A stretch of DNA of 64,000 bases from Roseivirga misakiensis (GCF_001747105.1 NZ_MDGQ01000005.1:2046001-2110000); one strand, 5' to 3'; positions 28,176-37,404 are shown, counted from the first letter of the stretch. The notes: generated from the letters alone by a model not told the origin. Numbers and translations are program-made.

Positions 28176-29504
28176 TTAAGCTTCCAATTTCACAAAATGA
28201 ACGATCCTTTGAGTATCATTTGTCACCTTAAATTTATCGGACAGCCTTAAACCAATGACCCAAGCTATTTCACCTGCGGATTCTAGTACATGAATTGACT
28301 CTTTATCGATTAATGAAACCTTTAAGTCAATTAATAAATCACTGACTAGTTTGGCGCCTTTCATACCTAAAGGCATAAACTTATCCCCCATCCTCCATCT
28401 TCTTATAGTCAACGGATAGTGTAGTTTATCTGCATCAAGCATAGCGTTAGTCAAGGATCTATCAAGTTTTAAAGCACTAAAATTGTCCAAATAGCTAATT
28501 TCATATCGATCAGAAAGGGTAAACTCTAAAGTATCTTGACTAATTCTGACTTCAGTTTGAGATTCCTCTTCATGCTTTGAAATGATTAACGCTGTTCTAT
28601 CAATTAACAATCGATAATGAGGAGAGTGAAAAACCTTTCCAGAAACACCGTTTATTTGTGAAAGAATATCATCGCACTGCCCATAAGTGAACCCATATTT
28701 CTCTAACAATTGGCTCAAAACATAGGGCCCAATTTCATGGAGTTTTAAATTATCTTTTTCAATGAGAATATGGCCTTCTTTTGATTCTAGGAGTTCACTT
28801 TTTACACGATCAACGGAAGCTTTAAAGAAGTGATAGACCTCATCATTCTTCTGCATATTGCGCTTCATAGTACCCAATAGATCGGGGTTCAAAGTTTCTA
28901 GCTTGGGAATAACTTCATGACGAATATAGTTGCGATTATAATCAACAGACTCGTTGCTTTTGTCCTCACGCCATTCTATTCGGTGTTCTTTGGCATAATC
29001 GAGCAATTCCTCTTTTCGAATATTTAGAAGCGGTCTCAATAGTTGACCATTGAGATAATGCATGCCCTTTTGACCTTTTAGAGAGGTTCCACGAACCATA
29101 TTTAATAAAAAGGTCTCAACATCATCATTTGCATGATGTGCCAATCCTATGTATTGATAGTCATGAAGGAGGCAGATTTCTTTAAACCATTCATATCGCA
29201 AGTCGCGTGCTGCCATTTGAGTAGAAACCTTATGAATGGTCGAATAAGATTTGGTGTCAAAATGATTGACATGGCAAGTAACCTTTAAAGACTGAGCTTT
29301 TGTCTTCACCAAAACTTCATCTGCGTCTGAGGCGTCTCCCCTCAGTTGAAAATTACAGTGAGCAACCGCATAGTCCACCTTTAATCTGGACACCAAATCC
29401 CAGAGCACCATGGAATCAACTCCACCACTGATAGCCAACAATAGTTTTCCTTTTGGCGGAAATTGGGCATGTTTTTTGAGTTGCTCTGAAAAGCTTTTAA
29501 GCAT
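28176..29504 (-). CDS. tilS: tRNA(Ile)-lysidine synthase TilS
   Basis: A 442-residue cytoplasmic enzyme that converts C34 of the CAU-anticodon isoleucine tRNA to lysidine with ATP and lysine, so that AUA is read as Ile. The PP-loop motif is AISGGVDSMVLW at residues about 24-35, followed by AVAHCNFQLRGDASDAD and AHHANDDVETFLLNMVRGT, both typical of TilS; NRNYIRHEVIP is the conserved tRNA-binding segment. The C-terminal TilS domain (residues about 360-435) includes RRWRMGDKFMPLGMKG. It is divergent from the OstA-like gene with only 43 bases between the two start codons. Confidence 0.95.
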   Translation of the reverse strand: MLKSFSEQLKKHAQFPPKGKLLLAISGGVDSMVLWDLVSRLKVDYAVAHCNFQLRGDASDADEVLVKTKAQSLKVTCHVNHFDTKSYSTIHKVSTQMAARDLRYEWFKEICLLHDYQYIGLAHHANDDVETFLLNMVRGTSLKGQKGMHYLNGQLLRPLLNIRKEELLDYAKEHRIEWREDKSNESVDYNRNYIRHEVIPKLETLNPDLLGTMKRNMQKNDEVYHFFKASVDRVKSELLESKEGHILIEKDNLKLHEIGPYVLSQLLEKYGFTYGQCDDILSQINGVSGKVFHSPHYRLLIDRTALIISKHEEESQTEVRISQDTLEFTLSDRYEISYLDNFSALKLDRSLTNAMLDADKLHYPLTIRRWRMGDKFMPLGMKGAKLVSDLLIDLKVSLIDKESIHVLESAGEIAWVIGLRLSDKFKVTNDTQRIVHFVKLEA

Positions 29505-29508
29505 GAGT

Positions 29509-29516
29509 CAAAAATA
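29509..29516 (-). promoter_or_regulatory. -7 promoter motif for tilS, leaderless
   Basis: The minus strand reads TATTTTTG, an exact TAnnTTTG match, with only 4 bases between it and the tilS ATG. Transcription would start at or next to the start codon. Confidence 0.55.
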
Positions 29517-29527
29517 GCATAAATCAC

Positions 29528-29535
29528 TAATTTTG
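29528..29535 (+). promoter_or_regulatory. -7 promoter motif for the OstA-like gene
   Basis: TAATTTTG is an exact TAnnTTTG match, 12 bases before the ATG at 29548. It lies back to back with the tilS motif, 11 bases apart. Confidence 0.6.
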
Positions 29536-29547
29536 CGGCTTGTTGAA

Positions 29548-31056
29548 ATGAGGAGAAATACTTTTTACTTTTTATTAATCTTTCTGATACCGCTAGGTAG
29601 CTTCGCGCAAACCAAGGTGCAACTCAAAAATGCAGGACTCCTGACTTTGGACCAAGTTAATGGCCAATCAATTCAGAAACTAATAGATTCTGTTTGGCTG
29701 GTTCAGGGTAACACGAACATTTATTGTGACTCGGCTTACCTCAATAAGCAGACTAATTCGGCCGAAGCCTTCGGACATGTAAGAATCATCGACGTTGTTG
29801 ATCCCATCGACATTACGGCCGATTACCTAGAATATGACGGCAACTTGCGAATGGCCTTCTTAAGAAAGAATGTGGTCGTAAAAGACGACAGTTCAACATT
29901 ATACACTGATAATCTCGACTATAATCGTGTTACCCGAATCGGTAATTATTTCAATGGCGGTCGACTAGTCGACCCAACTTCTACCCTCACCAGTAAAAGG
30001 GGTTATTATAATTACATTACCAAAGCGTCGGAATTTTATGATTCGGTCAGAATGAAGAACGATGAATTTTATTTGGAAACAGATACACTCTTTTACAATA
30101 CCATAAATACTGAAACACGAAGTATCGGGAAAACCTTGGGTGTTACGTCAGATGCTGACACACTCAAAACAAACACGGGTTTACTTTATAATAGGGAAAC
30201 CCGTTATGCCGAAGTTTACAACGGTCGTGTTTACAATGCTGAATTTGACATTGAGGCCGATACGCTGATTACGGATGATAGTTTACAAGTCTACTCCGCC
30301 TTTCGAAACATCATTATGATCTCTAAGGAGGATTCTATGACCATTTTTGGAGATAAAGCTCGGTACGACAAGGCCAATAACTCAGCGATCGCCTATGAAA
30401 ACGCCTACATTAGAAAGATGATGCAAGGAGATTCTCTATTCATTAAAGCCGACACCCTCTTTTCAGATCAGAGCGATCCCGATAACAAATTTTTGAAGGC
30501 TTATCATGATGTCAAACTTTTCAAATCAAACTTACAAGGCGTAGCGGATTCTATGAGCTACAATTTTAGTGATTCAACAATTTACATGTACCAAGACCCA
30601 ATTATTTGGGCAAACGATAGTCAACTGAGCGCCGATTCGATCAATATTGAAATAAAAAACAATAAGGTCGACAAGATGAATTTGGCTATTAAATCCTTCG
30701 TGATATCGCAAGACAGTGCCAAAAACTTCAATCAAGTATCAGGAAAACTTATGCAGATTCAATTCGACGATGGCATTATCAAGAAAACCGATGTAACAGG
30801 AAATGGCGAAAGTATATACTATGTGATTGACGAATCGGGTTCCCTTTCCATGAACAAGCTTAAATGTTCCGATTTGATATTATACTTTGAAGACAATACG
30901 GTCTCCGAAATCAGAACTTATATCGAAGTAGATGCCGAATTAATTCCTGGATTTCAAATCAAACCGATCGATCGGAGACTAAGAGGTTTTAACTGGCGTA
31001 CCAATATAAAACCGAAGCTCCGCGAGATTGCAAGACATCTTCGATACGACCGTTAA
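29548..31056 (+). CDS. OstA/LptA-like envelope protein
   Basis: The ATG at 29548 gives 502 residues; a TTG at 29533 overlaps the promoter motif and is rejected. Residues 1-20 are a signal peptide (FLIPLGSFAQ). The rest consists of repeated beta-strands of the OstA/LptA jelly-roll type (TADYLEYDGNLRMAFLRKNVVVKDDSS, cut here into pieces such as VWLVQGNTNIYCDSAYLN and FGDKARYDKANNSAIAYEN), the fold that carries lipopolysaccharide across the periplasm. It is longer than E. coli LptA (185) but lacks an LptD barrel. A role in LPS transport is likely. The bamD gene follows after 108 bases with its own promoter. Confidence 0.85.
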   Translation: MRRNTFYFLLIFLIPLGSFAQTKVQLKNAGLLTLDQVNGQSIQKLIDSVWLVQGNTNIYCDSAYLNKQTNSAEAFGHVRIIDVVDPIDITADYLEYDGNLRMAFLRKNVVVKDDSSTLYTDNLDYNRVTRIGNYFNGGRLVDPTSTLTSKRGYYNYITKASEFYDSVRMKNDEFYLETDTLFYNTINTETRSIGKTLGVTSDADTLKTNTGLLYNRETRYAEVYNGRVYNAEFDIEADTLITDDSLQVYSAFRNIIMISKEDSMTIFGDKARYDKANNSAIAYENAYIRKMMQGDSLFIKADTLFSDQSDPDNKFLKAYHDVKLFKSNLQGVADSMSYNFSDSTIYMYQDPIIWANDSQLSADSINIEIKNNKVDKMNLAIKSFVISQDSAKNFNQVSGKLMQIQFDDGIIKKTDVTGNGESIYYVIDESGSLSMNKLKCSDLILYFEDNTVSEIRTYIEVDAELIPGFQIKPIDRRLRGFNWRTNIKPKLREIARHLRYDR

Positions 31057-31126
31057 AAAGGGTTAATCGCTTAATATTCAATCAAAAACTAATTTTCTTT
31101 GAACTACAATTGAAGGCAAGTCCTGA

Positions 31127-31157
31127 TTGGAAATGTGACGATATACTGGTAACTTTG
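31127..31157 (+). promoter_or_regulatory. Bipartite promoter of bamD
   Basis: TTG at 31127-31129 and TAACTTTG at 31150-31157 are separated by 20 bases, close to the Bacteroidota consensus TTG-N19/20-TAnnTTTG. Only 7 bases lie between the -7 motif and the bamD ATG, implying an almost leaderless mRNA. Confidence 0.72.
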
Positions 31158-31164
31158 CACGCTT

Positions 31165-31995
31165 ATGAAAAAAGCCCCTATTCTGTTAGTTTTATGTGCC
31201 CTCTTGATTAGCATATCAAGTTGTACAACTCAGATGGCTAAACTGGAGAGGTCAAGCAACTATGCTGAACTCCTAAACGGGGCCATTGCCTTCTACGAAA
31301 AAGGGCAATACGTAAAAGCAAAGACGCTTTTCGAGAAAATCCAACCGATTTACCAAGGCACAGAATACGCCGAAAAAATAAGATACTATTGGGCCTACTC
31401 TGAGTTCTACTTAGGACTTTACCAATTATCAGCCTATCAGTTTAGCGTTTTTTACAACACCTATGGCAGAAGTCCTTTGGCTGAGGAAGCACAATATATG
31501 GAGGCTTATTCGCTATATATGGACTCTCCTGGACCAGACTTAGAACAAACTAGTTCTGAAGAGGCCGTGCTCATGATGCAGAATTTCTTAAATAGGTATC
31601 CTGTATCTCAATACTATGAGGAGGCTAACGAAATCATCGATGAGTTACAGGTGAGGTTTGAAACGAAAGCCTACCAAACCGCAAAACTTTATTATCGCCT
31701 CAGCACAGGTTTATCTTTTAGGAACTATTTAGAGGCTGCGCTTACGACTTTCCAGACTTTTAAATCAGATTTTCCTGATTCTAAGTATAATGAAGAGTTA
31801 ATGTACTTGAGCGTTGAAACAAGTTATAAATTGGCAAACAACAGTATTGCCAGACTAAGACAAGAAAGGTTTGAGAAGACCTTAAAATACCATAGAGACT
31901 TCGTTGATCGTTTTCCAGTGAGTGAATACTCAGACAAAGTGAATGACTACTATGAGAAGTCCACGAGTGAACTGAATAAATTGAAAACAAATTAA
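31165..31995 (+). CDS. bamD: Outer membrane protein assembly factor BamD
   Basis: A 276-residue lipoprotein with lipobox ISISSC (Cys20), the essential partner of BamA in inserting beta-barrel proteins. Mature residues about 35-270 consist of TPR-like helix pairs (YAELLNGAIAFYEKGQYVKA, YWAYSEFYLGLYQLSAYQF, SPLAEEAQYMEAYSLYMDSP), the typical BamD arrangement, with the DLEQT segment found in the family. Length is close to that of E. coli BamD (245). It starts a five-gene block with rpoZ (2 bases later), coaBC, porD and recN that is conserved across Bacteroidota. Confidence 0.94.
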   Translation: MKKAPILLVLCALLISISSCTTQMAKLERSSNYAELLNGAIAFYEKGQYVKAKTLFEKIQPIYQGTEYAEKIRYYWAYSEFYLGLYQLSAYQFSVFYNTYGRSPLAEEAQYMEAYSLYMDSPGPDLEQTSSEEAVLMMQNFLNRYPVSQYYEEANEIIDELQVRFETKAYQTAKLYYRLSTGLSFRNYLEAALTTFQTFKSDFPDSKYNEELMYLSVETSYKLANNSIARLRQERFEKTLKYHRDFVDRFPVSEYSDKVNDYYEKSTSELNKLKTN

Positions 31996-31997
31996 TT

Positions 31998-32327
31998 ATG
32001 GCAGCTAGTCAATCAATAATTACAAGAGATACAGATAAAATTGGTGATGTTACTGGTAACATCTACCAGTCAATTGCGATTATCTCAAAAAGATCAAAGC
32101 AAATTGCAAGCGGTATGAAAGAAGAACTTAATGGCAAGTTAGCTGAGTTTGCTTCTACTGTAGATAACCTAGAGGAAATCTTCGAAAACCGTGAGCAAAT
32201 TGAGATTTCTAAATTCTACGAGAGAATGCCAAAGCCTACTGCTATGGCTATCGAAGAGTTTATGAATGGTGAGATTTATCATAGATACAAAGAAGCAGAA
32301 GAGAAAGAATCTGCCGAAAATAGATAG
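31998..32327 (+). CDS. rpoZ: RNA polymerase omega subunit
   Basis: A 109-residue Bacteroidota-type omega. The segment GNIYQSIAIISKRSKQIA (residues about 20-37) corresponds to the conserved omega helix that clamps the beta-prime C-terminus. A charged helical tail follows, including FENREQIEISKFYERMPKP. It lies 2 bases after bamD and 6 before coaBC, so all are on one transcript. Sequence similarity to E. coli omega is low outside the core helix, but position and core motif together make the call firm. Confidence 0.88.
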   Translation: MAASQSIITRDTDKIGDVTGNIYQSIAIISKRSKQIASGMKEELNGKLAEFASTVDNLEEIFENREQIEISKFYERMPKPTAMAIEEFMNGEIYHRYKEAEEKESAENR

Positions 32328-32333
32328 TCTTTC

Positions 32334-33533
32334 ATGTTGAAAGGAAAGAAAATCCTAGTCGGTGTTACCGGCAGCATAGCAGCCTATAAGGCTGCTTTTT
32401 TGGTTCGCTTACTTGTAAAAGAGGAAGCCGAAGTAAAAGTAGTTATTACCAATGCTGCCAAAGAATTCATAACACCACTTACCCTTTCCACACTTTCCAA
32501 AAACCCTGTTTACTCAGAATTTACAGATGGTGATCAAGGAGAGTGGAACAATCACGTGGATCTAGGGCTTTGGGCAGATGCCATGCTCATTGCGCCAGCC
32601 AGTGCCAATACAATCGGCAAAATGGCTAACGGGTTATGTGATAACCTCCTACTCGCCACTTATCTTTCCGCTCGGTGTCCAGTCTTTTTTGCACCGGCTA
32701 TGGACTTAGATATGTATCAGCATCCGTCGGTCTTAGCCAACATGAAAAGGCTCGAGACATTTGGGAACATCATCATAGAAGCAGCGTTTGGCGAATTAGC
32801 CAGTGGCCTAGTTGGTACTGGTAGAATGGCCGAACCAGAAACACTTGTCGACACACTAAGTGCCCATTTTAGCGGGTCTACAAAAGCCCTTGCTGGCAAA
32901 AAGGTAATGATCACGGCAGGACCAACTTACGAGGCGATAGATCCAGTAAGATTTATCGGTAATTACTCCTCTGGAAAAATGGGTTATGAACTAGCTTTGG
33001 CCGCCGCTAATGCAGGTGCCGAAGTCAACCTTATTTCTGGCCCCACGCACTTGAGCATTGACCATAACGGTGTTAATAAGGTTTCGGTAAAGTCTGGTCA
33101 AGAAATGTTCGACGCCTGTGAGGCCGTTTATGAAAATACTGACATTAGCATTTTCGCTGCTGCTGTCGCTGATTACGCCCCAATTCAAGCGGCCAACGAG
33201 AAAATAAAGAAAACGGGTGACCAAATGACTGTCGAATTGGCCAAAACCATTGACATAGCCAAAACCCTAGGTGCTAAAAAGGGCACCAATCAATTTAATG
33301 TCGGTTTTGCGCTGGAAACTAACAATGAGCTGGAAAATGCAAAGGGCAAAATCGAGTCGAAGAACTTTAACCTTATCGTTCTGAACTCCTTACAAGACAA
33401 GGGTGCTGGTTTTGGGCATGACACAAACAAAATTTCAATCATTGACAAATCCAATAATATTGAGCACTTTGAGTTAAAGACTAAGAAGGAAGTCGCAAAA
33501 GATATTATTAATGCCATCATTGCTAAAGTCTAG
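32334..33533 (+). CDS. coaBC: Bifunctional CoaBC of coenzyme A synthesis
   Basis: A 399-residue bifunctional enzyme: phosphopantothenoylcysteine decarboxylase (CoaC, FMN-dependent, residues about 1-180) and phosphopantothenate-cysteine ligase (CoaB, about 185-399). CoaC motifs are VTGSIAAYKA, the PASANTIGKMANGLCDNLL FMN/active-site segment and PAMDLDMYQHP. CoaB motifs are ITAGPTYEAIDPVRFIGNYS, SGKMGYELA and the KIKKTGD Lys segment. It turns 4'-phosphopantothenate and cysteine into 4'-phosphopantetheine. Its last 23 bases overlap the start of porD in another frame. Confidence 0.96.
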   Translation: MLKGKKILVGVTGSIAAYKAAFLVRLLVKEEAEVKVVITNAAKEFITPLTLSTLSKNPVYSEFTDGDQGEWNNHVDLGLWADAMLIAPASANTIGKMANGLCDNLLLATYLSARCPVFFAPAMDLDMYQHPSVLANMKRLETFGNIIIEAAFGELASGLVGTGRMAEPETLVDTLSAHFSGSTKALAGKKVMITAGPTYEAIDPVRFIGNYSSGKMGYELALAAANAGAEVNLISGPTHLSIDHNGVNKVSVKSGQEMFDACEAVYENTDISIFAAAVADYAPIQAANEKIKKTGDQMTVELAKTIDIAKTLGAKKGTNQFNVGFALETNNELENAKGKIESKNFNLIVLNSLQDKGAGFGHDTNKISIIDKSNNIEHFELKTKKEVAKDIINAIIAKV

Positions 33534-34425
33534 TTTCACAATTATTGCGGGGTTATTACTTATCCAATCCGCAGTCCGATCACAGGAACTGGATTTTACA
33601 GTCAGCATCAATGCTGATATAGTTCAAACAACCGAAAGAGCAATTTTCGATGAAATGCAAACTGCTTTTCAAAGGTTCCTCAACGATAAAAAATGGACTA
33701 ACGATCGCTTTACCAATAGAGAAAAAATTAAGGGTAATTTAATTCTGACCATCCAAGACCAACCAAGTATTGGAAGGTTTGTGGCTAATGCGCAAATACA
33801 AGTGGTTCGGCCGACCTACGGTTCCTCTTACGAGACCATTCTATTTAATTTTGCCGATCGAGATTGGGAATTTCAATTCACAACATCGCAACCTCTAATT
33901 TTCAACGAAAACAACTTTTCCAGTAACATTACTTCCCTCCTAGCTTTCTACGCATATATAACTCTGGGGCTCGATTATGATAGTTTTAGCCCATTGGGGG
34001 GAACACCACACTATGAAAAGGCTTTACTAATTGTGAACAATGCACAAAATTCGGGTGCGACTGGCTGGGGACAATTTCAAAACCGTAGAAATAGGTATTG
34101 GTTAATCGAAAACCTAAGGATTAATAGCCAATACGAACCAGTCCGGCAAGCGCTCTATAATTATCATATCAAAGGTTTAGACTCGTTTTTGCAAACACCA
34201 GACGATACTCGCGCCATCATCTTGCAGTCACTAAAGGAAATTCAGGCCGTGAATCGCTTACTGCCAAACGCTATTCTCATCATTGCCTTTTTAGACGCTA
34301 AAAACGACGAGATCATCAATATTTTCTCAAAAGGACCATTGGATATCCGTAGAAACGTCTATAATGAACTTCTAAAACTGGACCCCACAAGACGATCAAA
34401 GTATCAGAAAATCGTTCAGAATTAG
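33511..34425 (+). CDS. porD: DUF4835 family protein, PorD-like type IX secretion factor
   Basis: A 304-residue exported protein whose ATG overlaps the end of coaBC by 23 bases. Residues about 1-24 are a signal peptide (IIAGLLLIQSAVRSQ). Family features are ELDFTVSINADIVQTTE, a short FANAQIQVVRPTYGSSYETILFNFADRDWEF-type region (here VRPTYGSSYETILF then NFADRDWEF), and SLLAFYAYITLGLDYDSFS. DUF4835 corresponds to PorD, named for its link to type IX secretion in Porphyromonas; its exact role is poorly defined. The position between coaBC and recN is the one conserved in Bacteroidota. No other type IX genes are in the window. Confidence 0.82.
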   Translation: MPSLLKSSFTIIAGLLLIQSAVRSQELDFTVSINADIVQTTERAIFDEMQTAFQRFLNDKKWTNDRFTNREKIKGNLILTIQDQPSIGRFVANAQIQVVRPTYGSSYETILFNFADRDWEFQFTTSQPLIFNENNFSSNITSLLAFYAYITLGLDYDSFSPLGGTPHYEKALLIVNNAQNSGATGWGQFQNRRNRYWLIENLRINSQYEPVRQALYNYHIKGLDSFLQTPDDTRAIILQSLKEIQAVNRLLPNAILIIAFLDAKNDEIINIFSKGPLDIRRNVYNELLKLDPTRRSKYQKIVQN

Positions 34426-34427
34426 TA

Positions 34428-34458
34428 TTGTACTTGCTTGCTCGAATTGATACTTTTG
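34428..34458 (+). promoter_or_regulatory. Bipartite promoter of recN
   Basis: TTG at 34428-34430 and TACTTTTG at 34451-34458 are 20 bases apart, a full consensus match. Only 4 bases separate the -7 motif from the recN ATG, so the transcript should be leaderless or nearly so. Confidence 0.75.
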
Positions 34459-34462
34459 TTGT

Positions 34463-36115
34463 ATGCTCAAAAGCCTTTCTATAGAGAACTATGCCTTGAT
34501 CAAGCAACTACACATCACCCCAAATGATGGCTTGAACATGATTACTGGCGAGACTGGCGCTGGTAAATCAATTATGCTCGGCGCAATTGGTTTGTTATTG
34601 GGCCAAAGAGCAGATACCAAAGTACTTTTTGATAGTGCGAAGAAATGTATAATTGAGGCAAGCTTTGACATTTCTGCATACCGACTCGTCTCGCTTTTTG
34701 AAGAATTCGATATCGATTTTGAGGAAGAGTGTCTCGTGAGACGCGAGATAAACGCTAATGGTAAGTCTAGAGCATTTGTCAATGATTGCTTGACGAATTT
34801 GGATTTTTTGAAACGGCTGGGCGCACGACTAATGGACGTACACTCTCAGCATGAAACGCTAAGATTAGCGCAAAAAAGCTACCAATTAGAAGTGATCGAT
34901 ACAGTCGCGCAAAACCACAAAACACTGCAAGAATTCAAGGCACTCTATGCCGATTATCTTGAAAAAGACGGCATTTACAAGAGCTTGATTCAAGAAAGCG
35001 ACGAAATGCGAAAAGAGGCCGATTATCATCAGTTCCTTTTCGAAGAGTTAGATAAGGCGCAATTGCAAAGCGACGAACAGGAAGCTTTAGAAAGTAAACT
35101 GAATAAACTGGAGAATGCTGAAGAAATAAAGTCGCGACTATTTGATGGGCTAAACCTTGCCGATCGGTCTGAAATGAGCATTTTGAATATGCTCAACGAA
35201 CTTAAAAGCAGTTTAAACCAAATCAGTAGGTACGGCGAAAACTATGAGGCACTAAGGCAACGCATAGATAGTCTTGAAATAGAATTAAAGGACATTGTTT
35301 CTGAATTGGAAAACGAGGAAGACGGTGTGGCTTATGACCCTGAGAGAACTCAAGAGGTACAAGAAAGGCTAGATCTTATCTACAAACTATTACAAAAACA
35401 TCAGGCAGGCACAATCGACGAATTGATCCAAGTTTATGAAGAGTTGGGCAACAAGGTACTTCGAGTGAGCAACTTGGATGAAGCCATTGATGAGGCTCAG
35501 AAAGTTGCGGATCGCGCCTATGCATTAGCAGAGGATGTGGCTCAAAAACTTTCGAAAAAGCGTCAATCGACTTTTAACCAATTCGCGAAAGAAACAACAC
35601 AACTGCTTTCAAGTTTGGGAATGCCCAATTCGACTATATCGCTAAAACATGGTACCACTGAATTGAGTGTCAACGGTATTGATGAAATCGACATTCTATT
35701 TTCGGCAAATAAAGGAATCGATCCACAACCGTTGAAGCAAGCAGCTTCAGGTGGTGAGTTTTCTCGTCTTATGTTTTCGATCAAGTATATCCTAGCTGAT
35801 AAAACTGCCCTACCGACAGTCGTTTTTGATGAGATTGACACAGGAATTTCAGGGGAAATCGCAATTAAAATGGCCGAAATGATGAAAGAAATGGCGAAAA
35901 ATCATCAGGTCATTACTATTACTCATCTACCTCAAATCGCTGCAAAAGGCGAGGCACATTACTTCGTTTATAAAGACGATTCTTCCAACACGACATCAAG
36001 TCAAATCAAACTTTTGAATGAAGAGGAACGCCTTACTGAAATCGCAGAAATGATTGGTGGTAAACAAGCCACGGCCACGGCCATAGATTCCGCCAAGGAA
36101 CTCATGCGGTCATAA
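34463..36115 (+). CDS. recN: DNA repair protein RecN
   Basis: A 550-residue SMC-like ATPase that acts at double-strand breaks with RecA. Walker A is GETGAGKS at residues about 29-36; the RecN-specific DVHSQHETLRL follows near 130; residues about 145-360 form the coiled-coil arms; the C-terminal half has the ABC signature ASGGEFSRLMFSIK and Walker B TVVFDEIDTGISGE, then ITHLPQIAAKG. Family-typical length and complete motifs indicate a functional protein. Besides the operon it has its own promoter at 34428. No LexA box was recognisable. Confidence 0.96.
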   Translation: MLKSLSIENYALIKQLHITPNDGLNMITGETGAGKSIMLGAIGLLLGQRADTKVLFDSAKKCIIEASFDISAYRLVSLFEEFDIDFEEECLVRREINANGKSRAFVNDCLTNLDFLKRLGARLMDVHSQHETLRLAQKSYQLEVIDTVAQNHKTLQEFKALYADYLEKDGIYKSLIQESDEMRKEADYHQFLFEELDKAQLQSDEQEALESKLNKLENAEEIKSRLFDGLNLADRSEMSILNMLNELKSSLNQISRYGENYEALRQRIDSLEIELKDIVSELENEEDGVAYDPERTQEVQERLDLIYKLLQKHQAGTIDELIQVYEELGNKVLRVSNLDEAIDEAQKVADRAYALAEDVAQKLSKKRQSTFNQFAKETTQLLSSLGMPNSTISLKHGTTELSVNGIDEIDILFSANKGIDPQPLKQAASGGEFSRLMFSIKYILADKTALPTVVFDEIDTGISGEIAIKMAEMMKEMAKNHQVITITHLPQIAAKGEAHYFVYKDDSSNTTSSQIKLLNEEERLTEIAEMIGGKQATATAIDSAKELMRS

Positions 36116-36198
36116 GCCGAATATCTTATTTATTTAGACTTATTCTGTTTTAGCATTTGAAAGCGTCTCATTGGCAGTAGTTTCATAGTTTCAAGGCT

Positions 36199-37332
36199 AT
36201 GATAAAAGGGCTTCGGCTTAACGGTTTTTTATTGCTACTCTATCCAATCCTCTTCTTGAGAGTTGCAGAAGCTCAGACTCTGGAGTTTAACAACGCAACT
36301 GTCTACCAAACCGAAATTTTATTTCATACATCTAAGAATCCGGGGGATGACTTTCATTTTTTAGGATGGCTTTTGAACAGCTCAGAATTAAGACTGAGCC
36401 AAAATCATCGCTTCCAGGTTGACCTTTCTTTGACACATGGACAAGAACCATCGGCGGATATTGTAGGGGATTTACAAACTTTCTCCAATTTGGAAGCTGG
36501 ATTTTCGTATGGATTTTATGAGGCTTATTATCAGTTTGAACATGATGACTTTTGGATAAAAATTGGTCAACAGGATATCAATACTGACTTTCTAGTAAGC
36601 GAAAGCGGAGCACTTTTTACGCATAGTTCCTTTGGTATAGACCCTGTTGCGACCATTAATATGCCAGCACCAACATATCCGGCAACTGCTTTAGCAATAA
36701 CGAGTCACCTTCAACTAAACGAAAACTTAGGGCTTCTTCTAGGTGTATTCGATGGTCAATTCGCAAATCCCAAAAATGACTTTATCGGTATTAATTGGTC
36801 AATCGACAAAAACGATGGGCTGATCTATATCATTGAACCAGAACTCAGTCTTTTTAAGGGTAAGATGAAGCAGAAAATCGGTTACTATCACCATTCGGGC
36901 CTATTCACAGACCTTTCGGGCTCTGGGTTAAGGCGTGGTTTAAGCGCCTTTTATTTAGTCACCGACTTGAATATTCTTAAACGTGAAGAAAAAGAAATCA
37001 ATCTATTTCTTCAATTCGATCGAAGTACAAAAGCAGTTAGCGATTTGAAACATTATTTTGGGTTTGGCTTGAAGTTCAACAATCTGATCCAGTCACGTGA
37101 ACTCAATGAGCTTGGCATTGGCATAGGTCATGCGGCCCTAAATACGCGCTTTTCATCCGTCTCGACCGAATACGACATTCAAAATGAGACCTTTCTAGAG
37201 TTGAATTATAAGCATCAGTTAAAAAAATGGTTAAGCATTCAGCCCTACTTTCAATGGATTAATATTGATAGGATTGCAAGACCGAATGTGGATCCAATCA
37301 TTCTGGCTTTCAGGGCACACATTGAACTCTAA
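36199..37332 (+). CDS. OprB-like carbohydrate porin
   Basis: A 377-residue outer-membrane protein with a signal peptide (residues 1-26, ending AEAQ) and a predicted beta-barrel of alternating strands. It matches the OprB family: the segment WIKIGQQDINTDFLVSE with its following LFTHSSFGIDP, and NMPAPTYPATALAI, are characteristic of that family's barrel strands. OprB porins pass sugars selectively. No sugar-uptake genes adjoin it, so the substrate is unknown. The C-terminus ends with FRAHIEL rather than Phe. Confidence 0.85.
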   Translation: MIKGLRLNGFLLLLYPILFLRVAEAQTLEFNNATVYQTEILFHTSKNPGDDFHFLGWLLNSSELRLSQNHRFQVDLSLTHGQEPSADIVGDLQTFSNLEAGFSYGFYEAYYQFEHDDFWIKIGQQDINTDFLVSESGALFTHSSFGIDPVATINMPAPTYPATALAITSHLQLNENLGLLLGVFDGQFANPKNDFIGINWSIDKNDGLIYIIEPELSLFKGKMKQKIGYYHHSGLFTDLSGSGLRRGLSAFYLVTDLNILKREEKEINLFLQFDRSTKAVSDLKHYFGFGLKFNNLIQSRELNELGIGIGHAALNTRFSSVSTEYDIQNETFLELNYKHQLKKWLSIQPYFQWINIDRIARPNVDPIILAFRAHIEL

Positions 37333-37396
37333 ACCCACAAGAAATTACGTCTACCATATTGAAGACATAAAATTCATCTATCTCAATTCAAATTCT

Positions 37397-37404
37397 TACT
37401 TTTA
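37397..37404 (+). promoter_or_regulatory. Probable -7 motif of fabI
   Basis: TACTTTTA matches seven of eight positions of TAnnTTTG and lies 24 bases before the fabI ATG. Confidence 0.4.
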
